From NCBI RefSeq assembly GCF_002930105.1, contig NZ_PJRN01000013.1, forward strand, positions 1 to 64,000: a stretch of DNA of 64,000 nt, given 5' to 3'. Position numbers and translations under genes: made by a program. The DNA is from Billgrantia saliphila. Lineage in GTDB: Bacteria; Pseudomonadota; Gammaproteobacteria; Pseudomonadales; Halomonadaceae. Below the pieces are notes generated by a model. The model worked only from the letters and a program-made list of their open reading frames with translations. It did not search any database and was not told the DNA's origin. This document shows positions 46,099 to 55,879 of the stretch, one piece after another. The first letter of the stretch is position 1, and each line of letters opens with the position of its first letter.

Positions 46099-46739
46099 CC
46101 CTTTCTAATGCGGTAGACGCAGCGCCGCGCGCCGGCCAGTACATGGTCGGTGCGCTCGACGGGTACGTCCAGTACGGCGCGAAAGACCTCCAGCTCGGCG
46201 CGACAGAAGTCGGGGCAGGTGCGGGCGGTCTGGCAGATCGGGCAGTGGTTCTCGATCAGCAGCAGGCTGCCATCCTCCTCGCGTTGCCATTCTGCCATGT
46301 AGCCTTCGCGGGTGCGGATCTCGGCCAGGCGCTCGACGCGGGCCTCGAGGCTCGTGGCGTCGGCCAGCGCCTCGCGGTAGAGCGCCAGGGTTTCTCCCTG
46401 CCGCGCCTCGACCAGTCGCGCCAGCGCTTCGTCGCCCAGGGTGTCCCGGACACTGACGATCAATCGGGAAGCCAGCTCGGCATGGCCATCGGGAAAGCGA
46501 GCGTGGCCGGCCTCGCTGAGTCGCCATTCGGCGGTCGGCCTGCCGACCCCGCCGGGACGGGGGCGCTGGTCCACCAGCCCCTGGCGGGCCAGCTTGGTGA
46601 GCTGTTGCCGGGCATTCTCGCCGCTGGTACCGAGCATTTCGCCCAGCGCAGCGGCAGAGAGGGGGCCGCGCACCTTCAGCAGATGCAGCAGGCGCTCGGC
46701 GGTATCGCTCGTGGAGCTTCCATCGGTATTGCTTGACAT
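46095..46739 (-). CDS. SufR-like transcriptional regulator (DeoR/ArsR-type HTH with Cys cluster)
   Basis: 214 residues. The N-terminal winged helix (AERLLHLLKVRGPLSAAALGEMLG) is followed by a coiled region and a C-terminal cysteine cluster CPICQTARTCPDFC, with CVYRI at the end. This is the pattern of SufR-type repressors that bind an Fe-S cluster and sense iron or oxidative state. Divergent from sodB, whose control it may share. No suf genes are in the window. Confidence 0.85.
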   Translation of the reverse strand: MSSNTDGSSTSDTAERLLHLLKVRGPLSAAALGEMLGTSGENARQQLTKLARQGLVDQRPRPGGVGRPTAEWRLSEAGHARFPDGHAELASRLIVSVRDTLGDEALARLVEARQGETLALYREALADATSLEARVERLAEIRTREGYMAEWQREEDGSLLLIENHCPICQTARTCPDFCRAELEVFRAVLDVPVERTDHVLAGARRCVYRIRKG

Positions 46740-46867
46740 AACGGCGGCTGGAATTAACCTAGTGTTTCATTGGAAAATAGCGGCGGGGCGTCCCGGAAGC
46801 AAGTGGGAGCTGCTGAGCGACACAGGATGTCCCGCCTTTCCACCGTGAAAAGCAAGGAGCCACAACA

Positions 46868-47446
46868 ATGGCATTCGAATTGCCTGCACTGCCCTTCGAC
46901 AAGAACGCCCTCGAGCCGCATATCTCCGCCGAGACCCTCGACTACCACTATGGCAAGCATCATCAGGCCTATGTCAACAAGCTCAACGAGCTGACCGAAG
47001 GCACCGACGACGCCAACAAATCGCTCGAGGAGATCATCAAGTCCTCCTCCGGCGGTCTGTTCAACCAGGCGGCCCAGGTGTGGAACCACACCTTCTATTG
47101 GCACTGCCTGTCCCCCAGCGGTGGTGGTGAGCCGAGCGGCGCGCTGGCCGAGGCGATCAACGCCAAGTTCGGCTCCTTCGACAAGTTCAAGGAAACCTTC
47201 AACGCCAATGCCGTGGCCAACTTCGGCTCCGGCTGGACCTGGTTGATCAAGACCGCCGACGGCGGCGTCGACATCGTCAACACCAGCAACGCCGACACGC
47301 CCATCGCCCACGGCCAGACGCCGCTGATGACTATCGATGTATGGGAACACGCTTACTACATTGACTATCGCAACGCGCGTCCCAAGTATCTCGAAAACGT
47401 CTGGAAGGTGCTGAACTGGGATTTCGTTACCCAGAACTTCAGCTAA
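46868..47446 (+). CDS. sodB: Iron superoxide dismutase
   Basis: 192 residues. Metal-binding His in YHYGKHHQAYV, NHTFYWHCLSP, and Asp/His in DVWEHAYYIDYRNARPKY. AATFGS-like residues in NFGSGWTWL point to Fe rather than Mn. Cytosolic dismutation of superoxide. Strong SD (AAGGAG). Divergent from the SufR-like regulator. Confidence 0.97.
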   Translation: MAFELPALPFDKNALEPHISAETLDYHYGKHHQAYVNKLNELTEGTDDANKSLEEIIKSSSGGLFNQAAQVWNHTFYWHCLSPSGGGEPSGALAEAINAKFGSFDKFKETFNANAVANFGSGWTWLIKTADGGVDIVNTSNADTPIAHGQTPLMTIDVWEHAYYIDYRNARPKYLENVWKVLNWDFVTQNFS

Positions 47447-47596
47447 GGCACGGGTAGGCCCTTCCGTTAGGCAGGGCCTATTGCCGAGGCAAAGTTCGTA
47501 TTTATCGAACGGTATGCGCAAAACAATGCGCTTTTAGTGCAAAAAAATACACGTAACATGACGATCAATACCACGCCCACTCAAAGGGAGATCGTC

Positions 47597-48205
47597 ATGG
47601 CGACCCGTATACTTCTCATCACCTCATCCATTCTCGGCGAGCATGGCCAGTCCAATGCCTTGGCGGGCCACCTACTCGACCGCGTCGCCGGACGTGACGA
47701 TCTCACCGTCACTCACCGGGACCTGGCCGTCGAGTCGTTGCCGCACCTGGGGTTCGAGGAGCTTTCCAGCTGGCAGGTCGCGGCCGAAGGGTGCTCCGCC
47801 GAGCAGCAGGTGCTGGCTCAGCGCTCCGATAGCCTGATCGACGAGCTGCGAGCTCACGAGGTGCTGGTACTGGCGGTGCCGATGTACAACTTCGGCATTC
47901 CGTCTCAACTCAAGGCCTGGTTCGATCGGGTGATGCGCGCGGGCACCACCTTCCGTTACACCGAGCAGGGGCCCGAGGGGCTGGTGACCGGCAAGCGAGC
48001 GGTCATCCTGGCCGCACGCGGTGGGGAGTACGCCGGTACCGAGCTGGACACCCAGACGCCGCACCTGAAGGCGATGCTGGGCATGATCGGCATCACCGAC
48101 GTGTCGGTGATCCATGCCGAGGGGCTCGCCATGGGCGATGGGCGTCGCGAAGCCGCGCTCAAGGAGGCCAGACAGGCCATCGACGGGCTGGTCGAGGCGC
48201 TCTGA
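47597..48205 (+). CDS. azoR: FMN-dependent NADH-azoreductase, AzoR-like
   Basis: 202 residues. Flavodoxin-like fold with ILLITSSILGEHGQSNALA (FMN phosphate loop), VPMYNFGIPSQLKAWFDRV and ARGGEY, the AzoR hallmarks. Reduces quinones and azo compounds; likely role in thiol or quinone stress. ATG at 47597 preceded by AAAGGGAG; the ORF's longer 5' part is not conserved in type. Confidence 0.93.
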   Translation: MATRILLITSSILGEHGQSNALAGHLLDRVAGRDDLTVTHRDLAVESLPHLGFEELSSWQVAAEGCSAEQQVLAQRSDSLIDELRAHEVLVLAVPMYNFGIPSQLKAWFDRVMRAGTTFRYTEQGPEGLVTGKRAVILAARGGEYAGTELDTQTPHLKAMLGMIGITDVSVIHAEGLAMGDGRREAALKEARQAIDGLVEAL

Positions 48206-48234
48206 TCCGCTTGCCTGGCGTGTCGAGGCCTGGC

Positions 48235-49302
48235 TCAACAGGCCTCCGGAACGTCGACCACCCAGCGCTCGGCGACGAACTCGCTGGTGCAGAAGGGCGG
48301 CTCGGCAGCGAATAGCCGCTGGCCGAGCCGCCTCAGGACATCTCGGTCGGCCCGAGAGGGAGCCGGAATCGTCTCGCTGACCTCGAGCGGCTGCCAGCCG
48401 GCTTTCTCGTACCGCGCCAGGCTGAAGCTGAAGGCATAGAAGCCGGGAAAGCCAAGCCGAAGGTCGGTCGCTACCAGCAGCGATTCCCCCTTGTGCTCAC
48501 GTACCGCGTAACGCAGGAAGGGTCCGGCGAACCAGTCGAGTCGCCGACCCTGTGGCGTGGCCAGAGCCACCGACTCGAGCTCGCTCCCGCGGCGATAGGT
48601 TTCCAGCAACGGCGGCCGGTCGCCGTCGAACAACCCGATCAAGATTTCGTGCTGAAGATCCCCCTCCATGACCGTGACCCGCCACAGCAGTGTATTGAAG
48701 GGGCTGGGCTGCACCAGGCGTGGTGCGTCATCGAGCCCGTGCTCGGCGAGCAGGGGCGTCAGGCGATGCTCGATCAGCCCCTTGGCGCCCATGGCGAAGA
48801 GCAGGTAGGCACAGGAGAGTCCCAGCCCCCAGGCAGGGCCGCGGTGCCCGTCGCCGGTGACGAGCGACGCGCCGACACCGACCAGTAGCGGCAGGGTGTA
48901 GAGCGGATCGATGATGAACACCACGGGCCAGGCACTGGGCCGAACGTCGAACGGCCACCAGATCTGGGTGCCGTAGGTGGTCAGAGCGTCGAGCAGAGGA
49001 TGAGTGACGAGGCACAGCAGGAAGAAGGCCCACCAGTGGCCGAAGGAGATGTCGCGGGCCGGGAAGAAACGCCTGGCGAGAAGCGCCAGCAGCGTAGCGA
49101 GGCCGCTCAGCACGAACAGCGAATGACTGAAACCGCGGTGCTCGGTGATATTGGCCACGGCATCGCCGTAGTCGATGAAGACATCGAGGTCGGGCAGGGT
49201 GCCCAGTGCCGCGCCGATCAGTACCGCTCGACGGCCTAGGCGTCGGCCCAGCACGGCCCCCCCTACCGCGGCTCCCAGCGCGGCCTGCGTCAGCGTGTCC
49301 AT
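48235..49302 (-). CDS. YdjM-like membrane metal-dependent hydrolase
   Basis: 355 residues. N-terminal membrane domain starting MDTLTQAALGAAVGGAVLG, with LGTLPDLDVFIDY and HRGFSHSLFVL (the metal His and Asp of the YdjM/DUF457 family), THPLLDALTTYGTQIWWPFD, and about five membrane helices. The C-terminal 150 residues are soluble. Function of the family is not settled; no neighbour gives a lead. Confidence 0.88.
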   Translation of the reverse strand: MDTLTQAALGAAVGGAVLGRRLGRRAVLIGAALGTLPDLDVFIDYGDAVANITEHRGFSHSLFVLSGLATLLALLARRFFPARDISFGHWWAFFLLCLVTHPLLDALTTYGTQIWWPFDVRPSAWPVVFIIDPLYTLPLLVGVGASLVTGDGHRGPAWGLGLSCAYLLFAMGAKGLIEHRLTPLLAEHGLDDAPRLVQPSPFNTLLWRVTVMEGDLQHEILIGLFDGDRPPLLETYRRGSELESVALATPQGRRLDWFAGPFLRYAVREHKGESLLVATDLRLGFPGFYAFSFSLARYEKAGWQPLEVSETIPAPSRADRDVLRRLGQRLFAAEPPFCTSEFVAERWVVDVPEAC

Positions 49303-49341
49303 CCATCGGGCTCCTTGTCGTCGCGAGCGCGGGCGCCCGGC

Positions 49342-49878
49342 TCAGGCGCTGTGCCAGGCCGGACCGGCGGCGAGAATGCGCTGATGGACGGGACAGTCGT
49401 CGCGGTGAGCCCCCGGCAGGTAGCCGGTACTCATCAGGAACTCGCCGACGATCTCCGGACCGGTGAAGCGAAAGGTACGCCGAAACAGCTTCACCCACTC
49501 GGCCAGGGGCAGCGGATGATGATGCTCGAGCCAGGCGCGAAAACTGCCATGCTCGCGCTGCAATTCCTGGATCATGCCGGCGTTGTGGATGACGGCCTCC
49601 ACCTTGAGCCGGTTGCGGATGATGCCAGCATCGCCGAGCAGACGTGCCCGCTCGGCGTCGCCGAAGGCGGCCACCCGATCGATCCGGAAGTCGTCGTAGG
49701 CCAGGCGGAAGGCGTCGCGCTTCTTCAGCACGGTCAGCCACGACAGGCCGGCCTGGTTGATCTCGAGCACGAGGCGCTCGAACAGCCGCTCATCATCCTC
49801 GACCGGGAAGCCGTATTCGGCGTCGTGGTAGGGGCCGTGGTAAGGATGCCCCGGGGCAATATCGCAATAGTGCGTCAT
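49342..49878 (-). CDS. tag: DNA-3-methyladenine glycosylase I
   Basis: 178 residues. Removes 3-methyladenine from alkylated DNA. Family markers: YHDAEYGFPVEDDERLFERLVLEINQAGLSW (the substrate-pocket Glu/Trp region, in part), AYDDFRIDRVA, DAGIIRNRLK and FTGPEIVGEFLMSTG. Zinc ligands Cys5 and His/Cys in PGAHRDDCPVH are conserved in position. Stands alone, divergent from the DUF411 gene. Confidence 0.96.
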   Translation of the reverse strand: MTHYCDIAPGHPYHGPYHDAEYGFPVEDDERLFERLVLEINQAGLSWLTVLKKRDAFRLAYDDFRIDRVAAFGDAERARLLGDAGIIRNRLKVEAVIHNAGMIQELQREHGSFRAWLEHHHPLPLAEWVKLFRRTFRFTGPEIVGEFLMSTGYLPGAHRDDCPVHQRILAAGPAWHSA

Positions 49879-49965
49879 TTTCGCTCACTCTCCCGGCCAG
49901 GGTATTGGCAAGCCCTCCCCGGCTTGTCACGATTCGTTCATTACTCACCATCAGGAACCGTCAGC

Positions 49966-50442
49966 ATGAAGATCCTAACGGTAAACGGCAGCAGCAGGAA
50001 GCCGCTCCGCTCCGCGCTGACCGCTGCGCTGCTCGCCCTGTTCGCCACTTCCGCCTGGGCCGAAGCCGTCATCGAAGTGTATCAAGACCCCAACTGCGGC
50101 TGCTGCTCGGCCTGGGCCGAGCATCTCGAGGCGGAAGGCTTCGAGGTACGCCAGCACAAGACGCCCGATATTCGGGCGGTGAAGATGGAACACGGCGTCA
50201 CGTCCGAGATCGCCTCGTGTCACACGGCCGTGGTCGAGGGCTACGTGATCGAGGGTCACGTGCCGGCCGGCGACATCAAGCGCCTTCTGGCAGAAAGGCC
50301 CGACGTGGCGGGCCTCGCGGTACCGGGCATGCCGCACGGCACCCCGGGAATGGAAACGGGGCGCCAAGACGACTACGCCGTGCTGGCCTGGCAGCGCGAG
50401 GACCGGACACCGGCGATCTTCAACGAGTACACTCACGACTAG
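49966..50442 (+). CDS. Periplasmic DUF411 metal-binding protein
   Basis: 158 residues with signal peptide (ALTAALLALFATSAWA). The mature domain begins VIEVYQDPNCGCCSAWAEHLEAEGFEV, with the CxCC-type cysteines and a later EIASCHTAVVEGYVIEGHVPAGDIKRLL, as in DUF411 proteins linked to copper binding. Probably a periplasmic copper chaperone or sink. Not in a metal-resistance operon here. Confidence 0.9.
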   Translation: MKILTVNGSSRKPLRSALTAALLALFATSAWAEAVIEVYQDPNCGCCSAWAEHLEAEGFEVRQHKTPDIRAVKMEHGVTSEIASCHTAVVEGYVIEGHVPAGDIKRLLAERPDVAGLAVPGMPHGTPGMETGRQDDYAVLAWQREDRTPAIFNEYTHD

Positions 50443-50553
50443 GAGAACACTGCGCAGGGCCGGCGCGAGCGAGTCGCTGCGTCGTCTCGCTCGTCGATCC
50501 GTTCAGTGGTTCGCTGTTTTCGCCCACAGTGGCTGGGATGACAAGGAGGAAGC

Positions 50554-50994
50554 ATGCAATACCTGCACACCATGGTCCGCGTCGGCGACCTGGATGCGTC
50601 GCTGCACTTTTATTGCGATCTGCTGGGGCTGAAAGAGGTGCGCCGCAAGGAGAACGAGAAAGGGCGTTTCACGCTGGTATTCCTGGCCGCGCCGGAAGAC
50701 GAGGCGCGCTCCGCCGAACTCAAGTCGCCCGAGCTGGAGCTGACCTACAACTGGGATCCGGAAGCGTACACGGGCGGTCGCAACTTCGGCCATCTGGCCT
50801 ATCGTGTCGATGACATCTACGCCCTCTGCGAGCGACTGCAGGCGGGCGGCGTCACCATCAACCGACCACCGCGCGACGGTCACATGGCTTTCGTGCGCAG
50901 TCCCGACGGCATCTCCGTCGAACTGCTGCAGAAGGGCGATCCGTTGCCGCCACGCGAACCCTGGGCGTCGATGGAAAACACCGGCACCTGGTAG
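50554..50994 (+). CDS. gloA: Lactoylglutathione lyase / glyoxalase family protein
   Basis: 146 residues. VOC fold with [25 protein letters not shown] (first metal His), [25 protein letters not shown] (Glu and His), and a final [10 protein letters not shown] (Glu). Single-domain, length and metal-ligand positions fit glyoxalase I, which detoxifies methylglyoxal. AAGGAGG SD. Followed by a META lipoprotein gene 20 bases on. Confidence 0.93.
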   Translation: MQYLHTMVRVGDLDASLHFYCDLLGLKEVRRKENEKGRFTLVFLAAPEDEARSAELKSPELELTYNWDPEAYTGGRNFGHLAYRVDDIYALCERLQAGGVTINRPPRDGHMAFVRSPDGISVELLQKGDPLPPREPWASMENTGTW

Positions 50995-51014
50995 GCGACG
51001 AGGAACGCAACCCG

Positions 51015-51470
51015 ATGAGCAAGACACGCATTGGCCACGTGCTGACGCTGGCATTGATAGCGCTGACCCTCGCGGCCTGCAGCAGCCGTCCCGCGGAAGT
51101 GACGCGTGACGACGCGTACGTCATCGATGCCGATAATCCCGTAGTGGGGCAGCGCTGGAATCTGCTGCTGCTGGGAACCGACGAACGGCTTTCGATGCCG
51201 AATACGCCGCATTTCGTTATCGCCGCCGACGGGCGTGTGAGTGGTAGCGATGGCTGCAACGAACTCAACGGCCGGGCCCGATTGGGCGACGGCAACCGCA
51301 TCGAGTTCAGCGAACTGTCGACGACCCGTCGAGGCTGTCCACAGCTCGATGACGCTCGCCGCATCACCGGCATGATGGAAGACGCCTATCGCTACTTGAT
51401 CGACCATGATCGGCTGGTCTTCTTCGGCCCCGATCAGCGCGTGCTGGGCGGCTGGCGCAGAGCGAACTAG
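51015..51470 (+). CDS. META-domain lipoprotein (HslJ-like)
   Basis: 151 residues with a lipobox (LIALTLAAC). The META domain runs WNLLLLGTDERL, HFVIAADGRVSGSDGCNELNGR, TTRRGCPQLDDARRITGMMEDAYRYL. Envelope-associated protein, in E. coli linked to novobiocin and heat response. Ends 17 bases before repeat copy B. Confidence 0.9.
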   Translation: MSKTRIGHVLTLALIALTLAACSSRPAEVTRDDAYVIDADNPVVGQRWNLLLLGTDERLSMPNTPHFVIAADGRVSGSDGCNELNGRARLGDGNRIEFSELSTTRRGCPQLDDARRITGMMEDAYRYLIDHDRLVFFGPDQRVLGGWRRAN

Positions 51471-51486
51471 GGTTCCGTCTGAAAGA

Positions 51487-51600
51487 CGGTGAGTATCGGC
51501 CAGACAAGCAAAGACAGCGAAAAGACGGAGTTTACGGTGTGTAAACGAGTGCTTTGAGCTGTCTTTAAACGCTGCCTGACCAAGCGCAGCCAGCTTTCGG
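51487..51600 (-). repeat. Dispersed palindromic intergenic repeat, copy B
   Basis: 114 bp on the minus strand between the convergent META lipoprotein and PAP2 genes. Read in reverse it has CTGGCTGCG at the left, GTTTAC...GTAAAC at the centre and CTTGTCTGGCC at the right, in the same order and spacing as copies A and C but more diverged. Confidence 0.7.
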
Positions 51601-51607
51601 ACTAAGC

Positions 51608-52348
51608 CTAAGCCACCTGAGGCAGCAGGACGCTGCGCACCTTGGCCAGCCCACTGGCGATGGAGTGGACCAGGCGTGGACCCAGCGGTGTCAGCAGGAT
51701 CCACGGCGTGACGATCAGGTTGATCGCCAGAGCGGCGAAGTAGATGTCACTGAACCAGTGGGCGCCGCTGAGGATGCGCGGGGCGCTCAGGAACACTCCA
51801 GCCGCAGCGCTGACCAGCGCCACCCGGACGCCGGCGAAGCGCCACATGAAGGCGGTGAACAGGAACAGGTTGAGGCCGTGGTTCCCTGGGAAGCTGCTCG
51901 CCGAACTGTCCTTGGTGGGGAACTCGACCATCTGCGTGACCAGGTTGACGTTCTCGTAGACCAGTGTGGGGCTGGGGTGGGTATAAGGCACCGCCATGCT
52001 GACGCCTTGAGCGATGAATACCGCCGTCAGGAGCATGGTGAGTCCGATGCCGCCCCAGCGCAGCAGGCGGTATGGGTGAGGCGTATCGCGCCGCATGGCC
52101 CAGACGAAGAGGCCCAGCAGGACCAGCAGGCTTGCCACGTCGAACAGTCGATTGTTGACCAGCGCCACTAACAGCACCCACGCCGCATTGTCCTCGCGGA
52201 GCCAAGCATTGGTGGTGAAGAAGACGGCATCGTCCAGCTCGGTCCAGAACAGCAGACTGGGCGAGAGCCAGGACCAGACCAGCAGGGCGCCGAGAAGGTT
52301 GAACAGCAGGACGCGGCCAAGCGCGAGGGAGGGTTCGAAGTGTGACAT
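51608..52348 (-). CDS. PAP2-family phosphatase (membrane)
   Basis: About 246 residues with six hydrophobic segments. The PAP2 signature is split as usual: SSASSFPGNHGLNLF (motif with the catalytic His) and later RILSGAHWFSDIYFAA; the first Lys/Arg motif reads KDSS. Likely dephosphorylates a lipid phosphate (undecaprenyl pyrophosphate or lipid A-type substrates). ATG at 52348 is preferred; 52381 is possible. Substrate unknown. Confidence 0.88.
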   Translation of the reverse strand: MSHFEPSLALGRVLLFNLLGALLVWSWLSPSLLFWTELDDAVFFTTNAWLREDNAAWVLLVALVNNRLFDVASLLVLLGLFVWAMRRDTPHPYRLLRWGGIGLTMLLTAVFIAQGVSMAVPYTHPSPTLVYENVNLVTQMVEFPTKDSSASSFPGNHGLNLFLFTAFMWRFAGVRVALVSAAAGVFLSAPRILSGAHWFSDIYFAALAINLIVTPWILLTPLGPRLVHSIASGLAKVRSVLLPQVA

Positions 52349-52467
52349 GGGGCATGCACGAGGTGGATGGCGATGCCCCATTTTAGCGTAAGAGAACGTA
52401 ACGGAACAGCGTTCTTTAACTTGCTGTTACTTTGCACATACCAGCCGTAACTGGCCTGCCAGGGCCT

Positions 52468-55317
52468 CTAGAGTGCGGCGATCTTGTTGCGCTGCTCGAC
52501 GAGCAGGGTGCGGGCCGCCTGGTACTCCTTGAGCTTGCCGCGCTCCTTCTCGACCACTGCCTCCGGCGCCTTGGCGACGAAGCTTTCGTTGCCGAGCTTC
52601 TTCTCGATGCCGCCGATCAGCTTGTCCTGCTTGTCGATCTCCTTGGCCAGGCGGGCGAGCTCCGCCTCCTTGTCGATCAGGTCGGCCATGGGTACCAGCA
52701 CCTCCATGTCGCCGACCAACTGGGTGGCCGAGAGCGGCGCCTGGGCCGGGTCGTCGAGCCAGGTGGCGCTCTCGAGCTTGGCCAGCTTGGCCAGGAACGG
52801 TCGGTTGGCCTCCAGGCGCTGGCGGTCGGCGTCGCTGCCCTTGGTCAGCAGTGCCTCCAGCGGCTTGCCGGGGGCAATGTTCATCTCGGCGCGGATATTG
52901 CGCACTGCGACGATCACGCCTTTGAGCCATTCGATGTTGCGGGTGGCCTGCACGTCGATCTTCTCCTGCTCGGCCATGGGCCAGGGCTGGTTCATTATCG
53001 ACTCGCTGCCATCTCCGGTGGCCTTGCCCGCCAGCGGCGCCACGCGCTGCCAGATCTCCTCGGTGATGAACGGCATCATCGGGTGGGCCAGGCGCAGGAT
53101 GGCTTCCAGTACACGCACCAGGGTGCGGCGGGTGCCGCGCTTGGCGGCAGGCGAGGCGTTGTCGTCCCACAGCACCGGCTTGGAGAGTTCCAGGTACCAG
53201 TCGCAGTACTCGTTCCAGACGAACTCGTAGAGCGCTTGCGACGCGTGGTCGAAGCGGAACTCCTCCATCGCCTTGGTCACCTGGGCCTCGGTCTGCTGCA
53301 GGCGCGAGACGATCCAGCGGTCGGCCAGCGACAGCTCGACGTGGCCACCGTCTGCCCCGCAATCTTCGCCCTCGGCATTCATCAGCACGTAACGCGAGGC
53401 GTTCCACAGCTTGTTGCAGAAGTTGCGGTAGCCATCCAGGCGGCCCATGTCGAACTTGATGTCGCGCCCGGTGGTGGCCTGCGACAGGAAGGTGAAGCGC
53501 AGCGCGTCGGTGCCGTGGGGCTCGATGCCCTCGGGAAACTCGTCACGCGTGGCCTTGGCGATGGTCTTGGCCTTCTGCGGCTGCATCATGTTGCCGGTGC
53601 GCTTCTCCAGCAGCTCGTCGAGCCGGATGCCGTCGATCAGGTCGATGGGGTCGAGCACGTTACCCTTGGACTTGGACATCTTCTGGCCCTGGCCGTCGCG
53701 CACCAGGCCATGCACGTAGACCGTCTTGAACGGCACCTCGTCCATGAACTTCAGCGTCAGCATGATCATGCGTGCGACCCAGAAGAAGATGATGTCGAAG
53801 CCGGTGACCAGCACACTCGAAGGGTGGAAGGTCTCGAGCTCCGGGGTCTTCTCCGGCCAGCCCAGGGTGCCGAAGGTCCACAGCCCCGAGCTGAACCAGG
53901 TATCGAGCACGTCCTCGTCCTGGGTCAGGGCCACGTCGGCATCAAGGCCGTGCTTGTCGCGTGCTTCGGCCTCGGTGCGGGCGACATAGACGTTGCCCTC
54001 GGCGTCGTACCAGGCGGGAATGCGGTGACCCCACCACAGCTGGCGCGAGATGCACCAGTCCTGCAGGTCGCGCATCCACGAGAAGTACATGTTCTCGTAG
54101 TTCCTGGGCACGAACTGGATGTCGCCGTTCTCCACCGCCTCGATGGCGGGCTTGGCCAGGCTCTCCACGGCGACGAACCACTGATCCGTGAGCAGCGGCT
54201 CGATGACGTCGCCGCTGCGGTCGCCGAAGGGTAGGGTGTTGCTGACCGTCTCGACCTGCTCGAGCAGGCCGGCGGCCTCCATGTCGGTGACGATTTGCTT
54301 GCGCGCCTCGAAGCGGTCGAGTCCGGCGTATTTCTCGGGCAGGCTGGGGTCGATCTCGGGCAGTGGGCGCCCCTGGATGTCAAAGGCTTCCGCCTGGGGC
54401 AGGATCGCGGCGTCCTTGGTAAAGACATTGATCAGCGGCAGGCCGTGGCGGCGGCCCACCTCGTAATCGTTGAAGTCGTGGGCCGGGGTGATCTTCACGC
54501 AGCCTGAGCCCTTCTCCATGTCGGCGTGTTCGTCGGCGACGATGGGGATACGCCGTCCGACCAGCGGCAGTTCGACGAACTTGCCCACCAGCGAGGCGTA
54601 ACGCGGGTCCTCGGGGTTGACCGCCACGCCTGTGTCGCCGAGCAGGGTCTCGGGGCGGGTGGTGGCGACGACGAGATGGTCGAGGCCGGCGTCAGTGGTC
54701 ACGCCGTCCGCCAGCGGATAGCGGAAGTGCCAGAACTGGCCTTGCTGGTCGCGGTTCTCCACTTCGAGATCGGAGATCGCGGTATGCAGGGTCGGGTCCC
54801 AGTTGACCAGGCGCTTGCCGCGGTAGATCAGGCCCTCGTCGAAGAGGCGCACGAAGACTTCCTGGACCGCCCTGTAGAAGCCGTCGTCCATGGTGAATCG
54901 CTCGCGGCTCCAGTCGACGCTCGCCCCCATGCGGCGCAGTTGGCGGGTGATATGCCCGCCCGACTTATGCTTCCACTCCCAGACCCTGTCGATAAACGCC
55001 TCGCGCCCCAGGTCGTGGCGGCTCTTGCCCTCTTCGGCGGCGACCTTGCGCTCGACCAGCATTTGCGTGGCGATGCCGGCGTGGTCGGTGCCTACCTGCC
55101 ACAGGGTGTTGTGGCCCTGCATGCGTCGCCAGCGAATCAGCGTGTCCATGATGGTGTCCTGGAACGCGTGGCCCATGTGCAGGCTGCCGGTGACGTTGGG
55201 CGGCGGGATCATGATCGAGTAGGGTTCGCCCGCGCCCGAGGGGGCGAAGCGGCTGTCGGCCTCCCAGCGCTCGTACCAGCGGGATTCGATCTGCTCGGGT
55301 TGGTAGGTCTTGTCCAT
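52468..55317 (-). CDS. valS: Valyl-tRNA synthetase
   Basis: 949 residues, near the E. coli 951. HIGH motif in [18 protein letters not shown], editing domain with [20 protein letters not shown] in [13 protein letters not shown], and a C-terminal coiled coil ([42 protein letters not shown]). Follows holC on the same strand, the usual pepA-holC-valS order. Confidence 0.99.
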   Translation of the reverse strand: MDKTYQPEQIESRWYERWEADSRFAPSGAGEPYSIMIPPPNVTGSLHMGHAFQDTIMDTLIRWRRMQGHNTLWQVGTDHAGIATQMLVERKVAAEEGKSRHDLGREAFIDRVWEWKHKSGGHITRQLRRMGASVDWSRERFTMDDGFYRAVQEVFVRLFDEGLIYRGKRLVNWDPTLHTAISDLEVENRDQQGQFWHFRYPLADGVTTDAGLDHLVVATTRPETLLGDTGVAVNPEDPRYASLVGKFVELPLVGRRIPIVADEHADMEKGSGCVKITPAHDFNDYEVGRRHGLPLINVFTKDAAILPQAEAFDIQGRPLPEIDPSLPEKYAGLDRFEARKQIVTDMEAAGLLEQVETVSNTLPFGDRSGDVIEPLLTDQWFVAVESLAKPAIEAVENGDIQFVPRNYENMYFSWMRDLQDWCISRQLWWGHRIPAWYDAEGNVYVARTEAEARDKHGLDADVALTQDEDVLDTWFSSGLWTFGTLGWPEKTPELETFHPSSVLVTGFDIIFFWVARMIMLTLKFMDEVPFKTVYVHGLVRDGQGQKMSKSKGNVLDPIDLIDGIRLDELLEKRTGNMMQPQKAKTIAKATRDEFPEGIEPHGTDALRFTFLSQATTGRDIKFDMGRLDGYRNFCNKLWNASRYVLMNAEGEDCGADGGHVELSLADRWIVSRLQQTEAQVTKAMEEFRFDHASQALYEFVWNEYCDWYLELSKPVLWDDNASPAAKRGTRRTLVRVLEAILRLAHPMMPFITEEIWQRVAPLAGKATGDGSESIMNQPWPMAEQEKIDVQATRNIEWLKGVIVAVRNIRAEMNIAPGKPLEALLTKGSDADRQRLEANRPFLAKLAKLESATWLDDPAQAPLSATQLVGDMEVLVPMADLIDKEAELARLAKEIDKQDKLIGGIEKKLGNESFVAKAPEAVVEKERGKLKEYQAARTLLVEQRNKIAAL

Positions 55318-55428
55318 GGGGCGTTCCGGGTCCAGAAATGATCGCCGCCGGGTGAGGCCCGGACGGCTGGTATTCGCGAAGAGGGTTCGAAAAATGGGCT
55401 CGATTATAGCGCGATGGGGGAGTTGGCG

Positions 55429-55869
55429 TCAGCCGCGTAGCTGATGCGCCTTGACGGGATAGCCACGCTGCTTGTAGGTCTGCCAGCACTCGCGCTTGGC
55501 GACGAGCACCTGCTGGTGCTGGTTGATGATCTCGGCGACCCGCTCGAAGCGCGAGAACCACTCGGGAATGCCCGGGGCGAGGTTGAGCAGCGCCATGGGT
55601 GCTTCGGGGCTCGGCTCGGGTGGCTGCTCCCAGCCGATGGTCACCGCCACGCTGTCGGCCATGTCGCTGTCGAGGAGGGTGTGGGGCAGGTAGGCCTCGG
55701 GGCGAAAGGTCCACAGCCGCTCGTCGAGATCGGAGGCCATTGCCTCGTCCTCGGCATGCAGGTGCAGCCGGAAGCCCTTGCCTGCGATGGTCTCGGCCAG
55801 GCGGCAGGCGAAGTCGAGCCGTGCTTCCAGCGTGGTGTCGGGCAAGATATAGAAGTCAACCTGGGTCAT
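55429..55869 (-). CDS. holC: DNA polymerase III chi subunit
   Basis: 146 residues. TQVDFYILPDTTLEARLDFACRLAETIAGKG at the N-terminus and LLNLAPGIPEWFSRFERVAEIINQ are typical of HolC, which links the clamp loader to SSB. ATG at 55869; the longer ORF would run into repeat copy C. Upstream of valS by 111 bases. Confidence 0.94.
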   Translation of the reverse strand: MTQVDFYILPDTTLEARLDFACRLAETIAGKGFRLHLHAEDEAMASDLDERLWTFRPEAYLPHTLLDSDMADSVAVTIGWEQPPEPSPEAPMALLNLAPGIPEWFSRFERVAEIINQHQQVLVAKRECWQTYKQRGYPVKAHQLRG

Positions 55870-55879
55870 GACGCTCTGT

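Noticed and set aside
47455..47535. Two weak hairpins after sodB
   Set aside because: TAGGCCCT/AGGGCCTA has no T-run; GCGCA/TGCGC followed by TTTT is too short to call a terminator with confidence.
52432..54234. 600-codon plus-strand frame opposite valS
   Set aside because: Antisense shadow of valS with the His/Val/Leu-rich composition typical of such frames.
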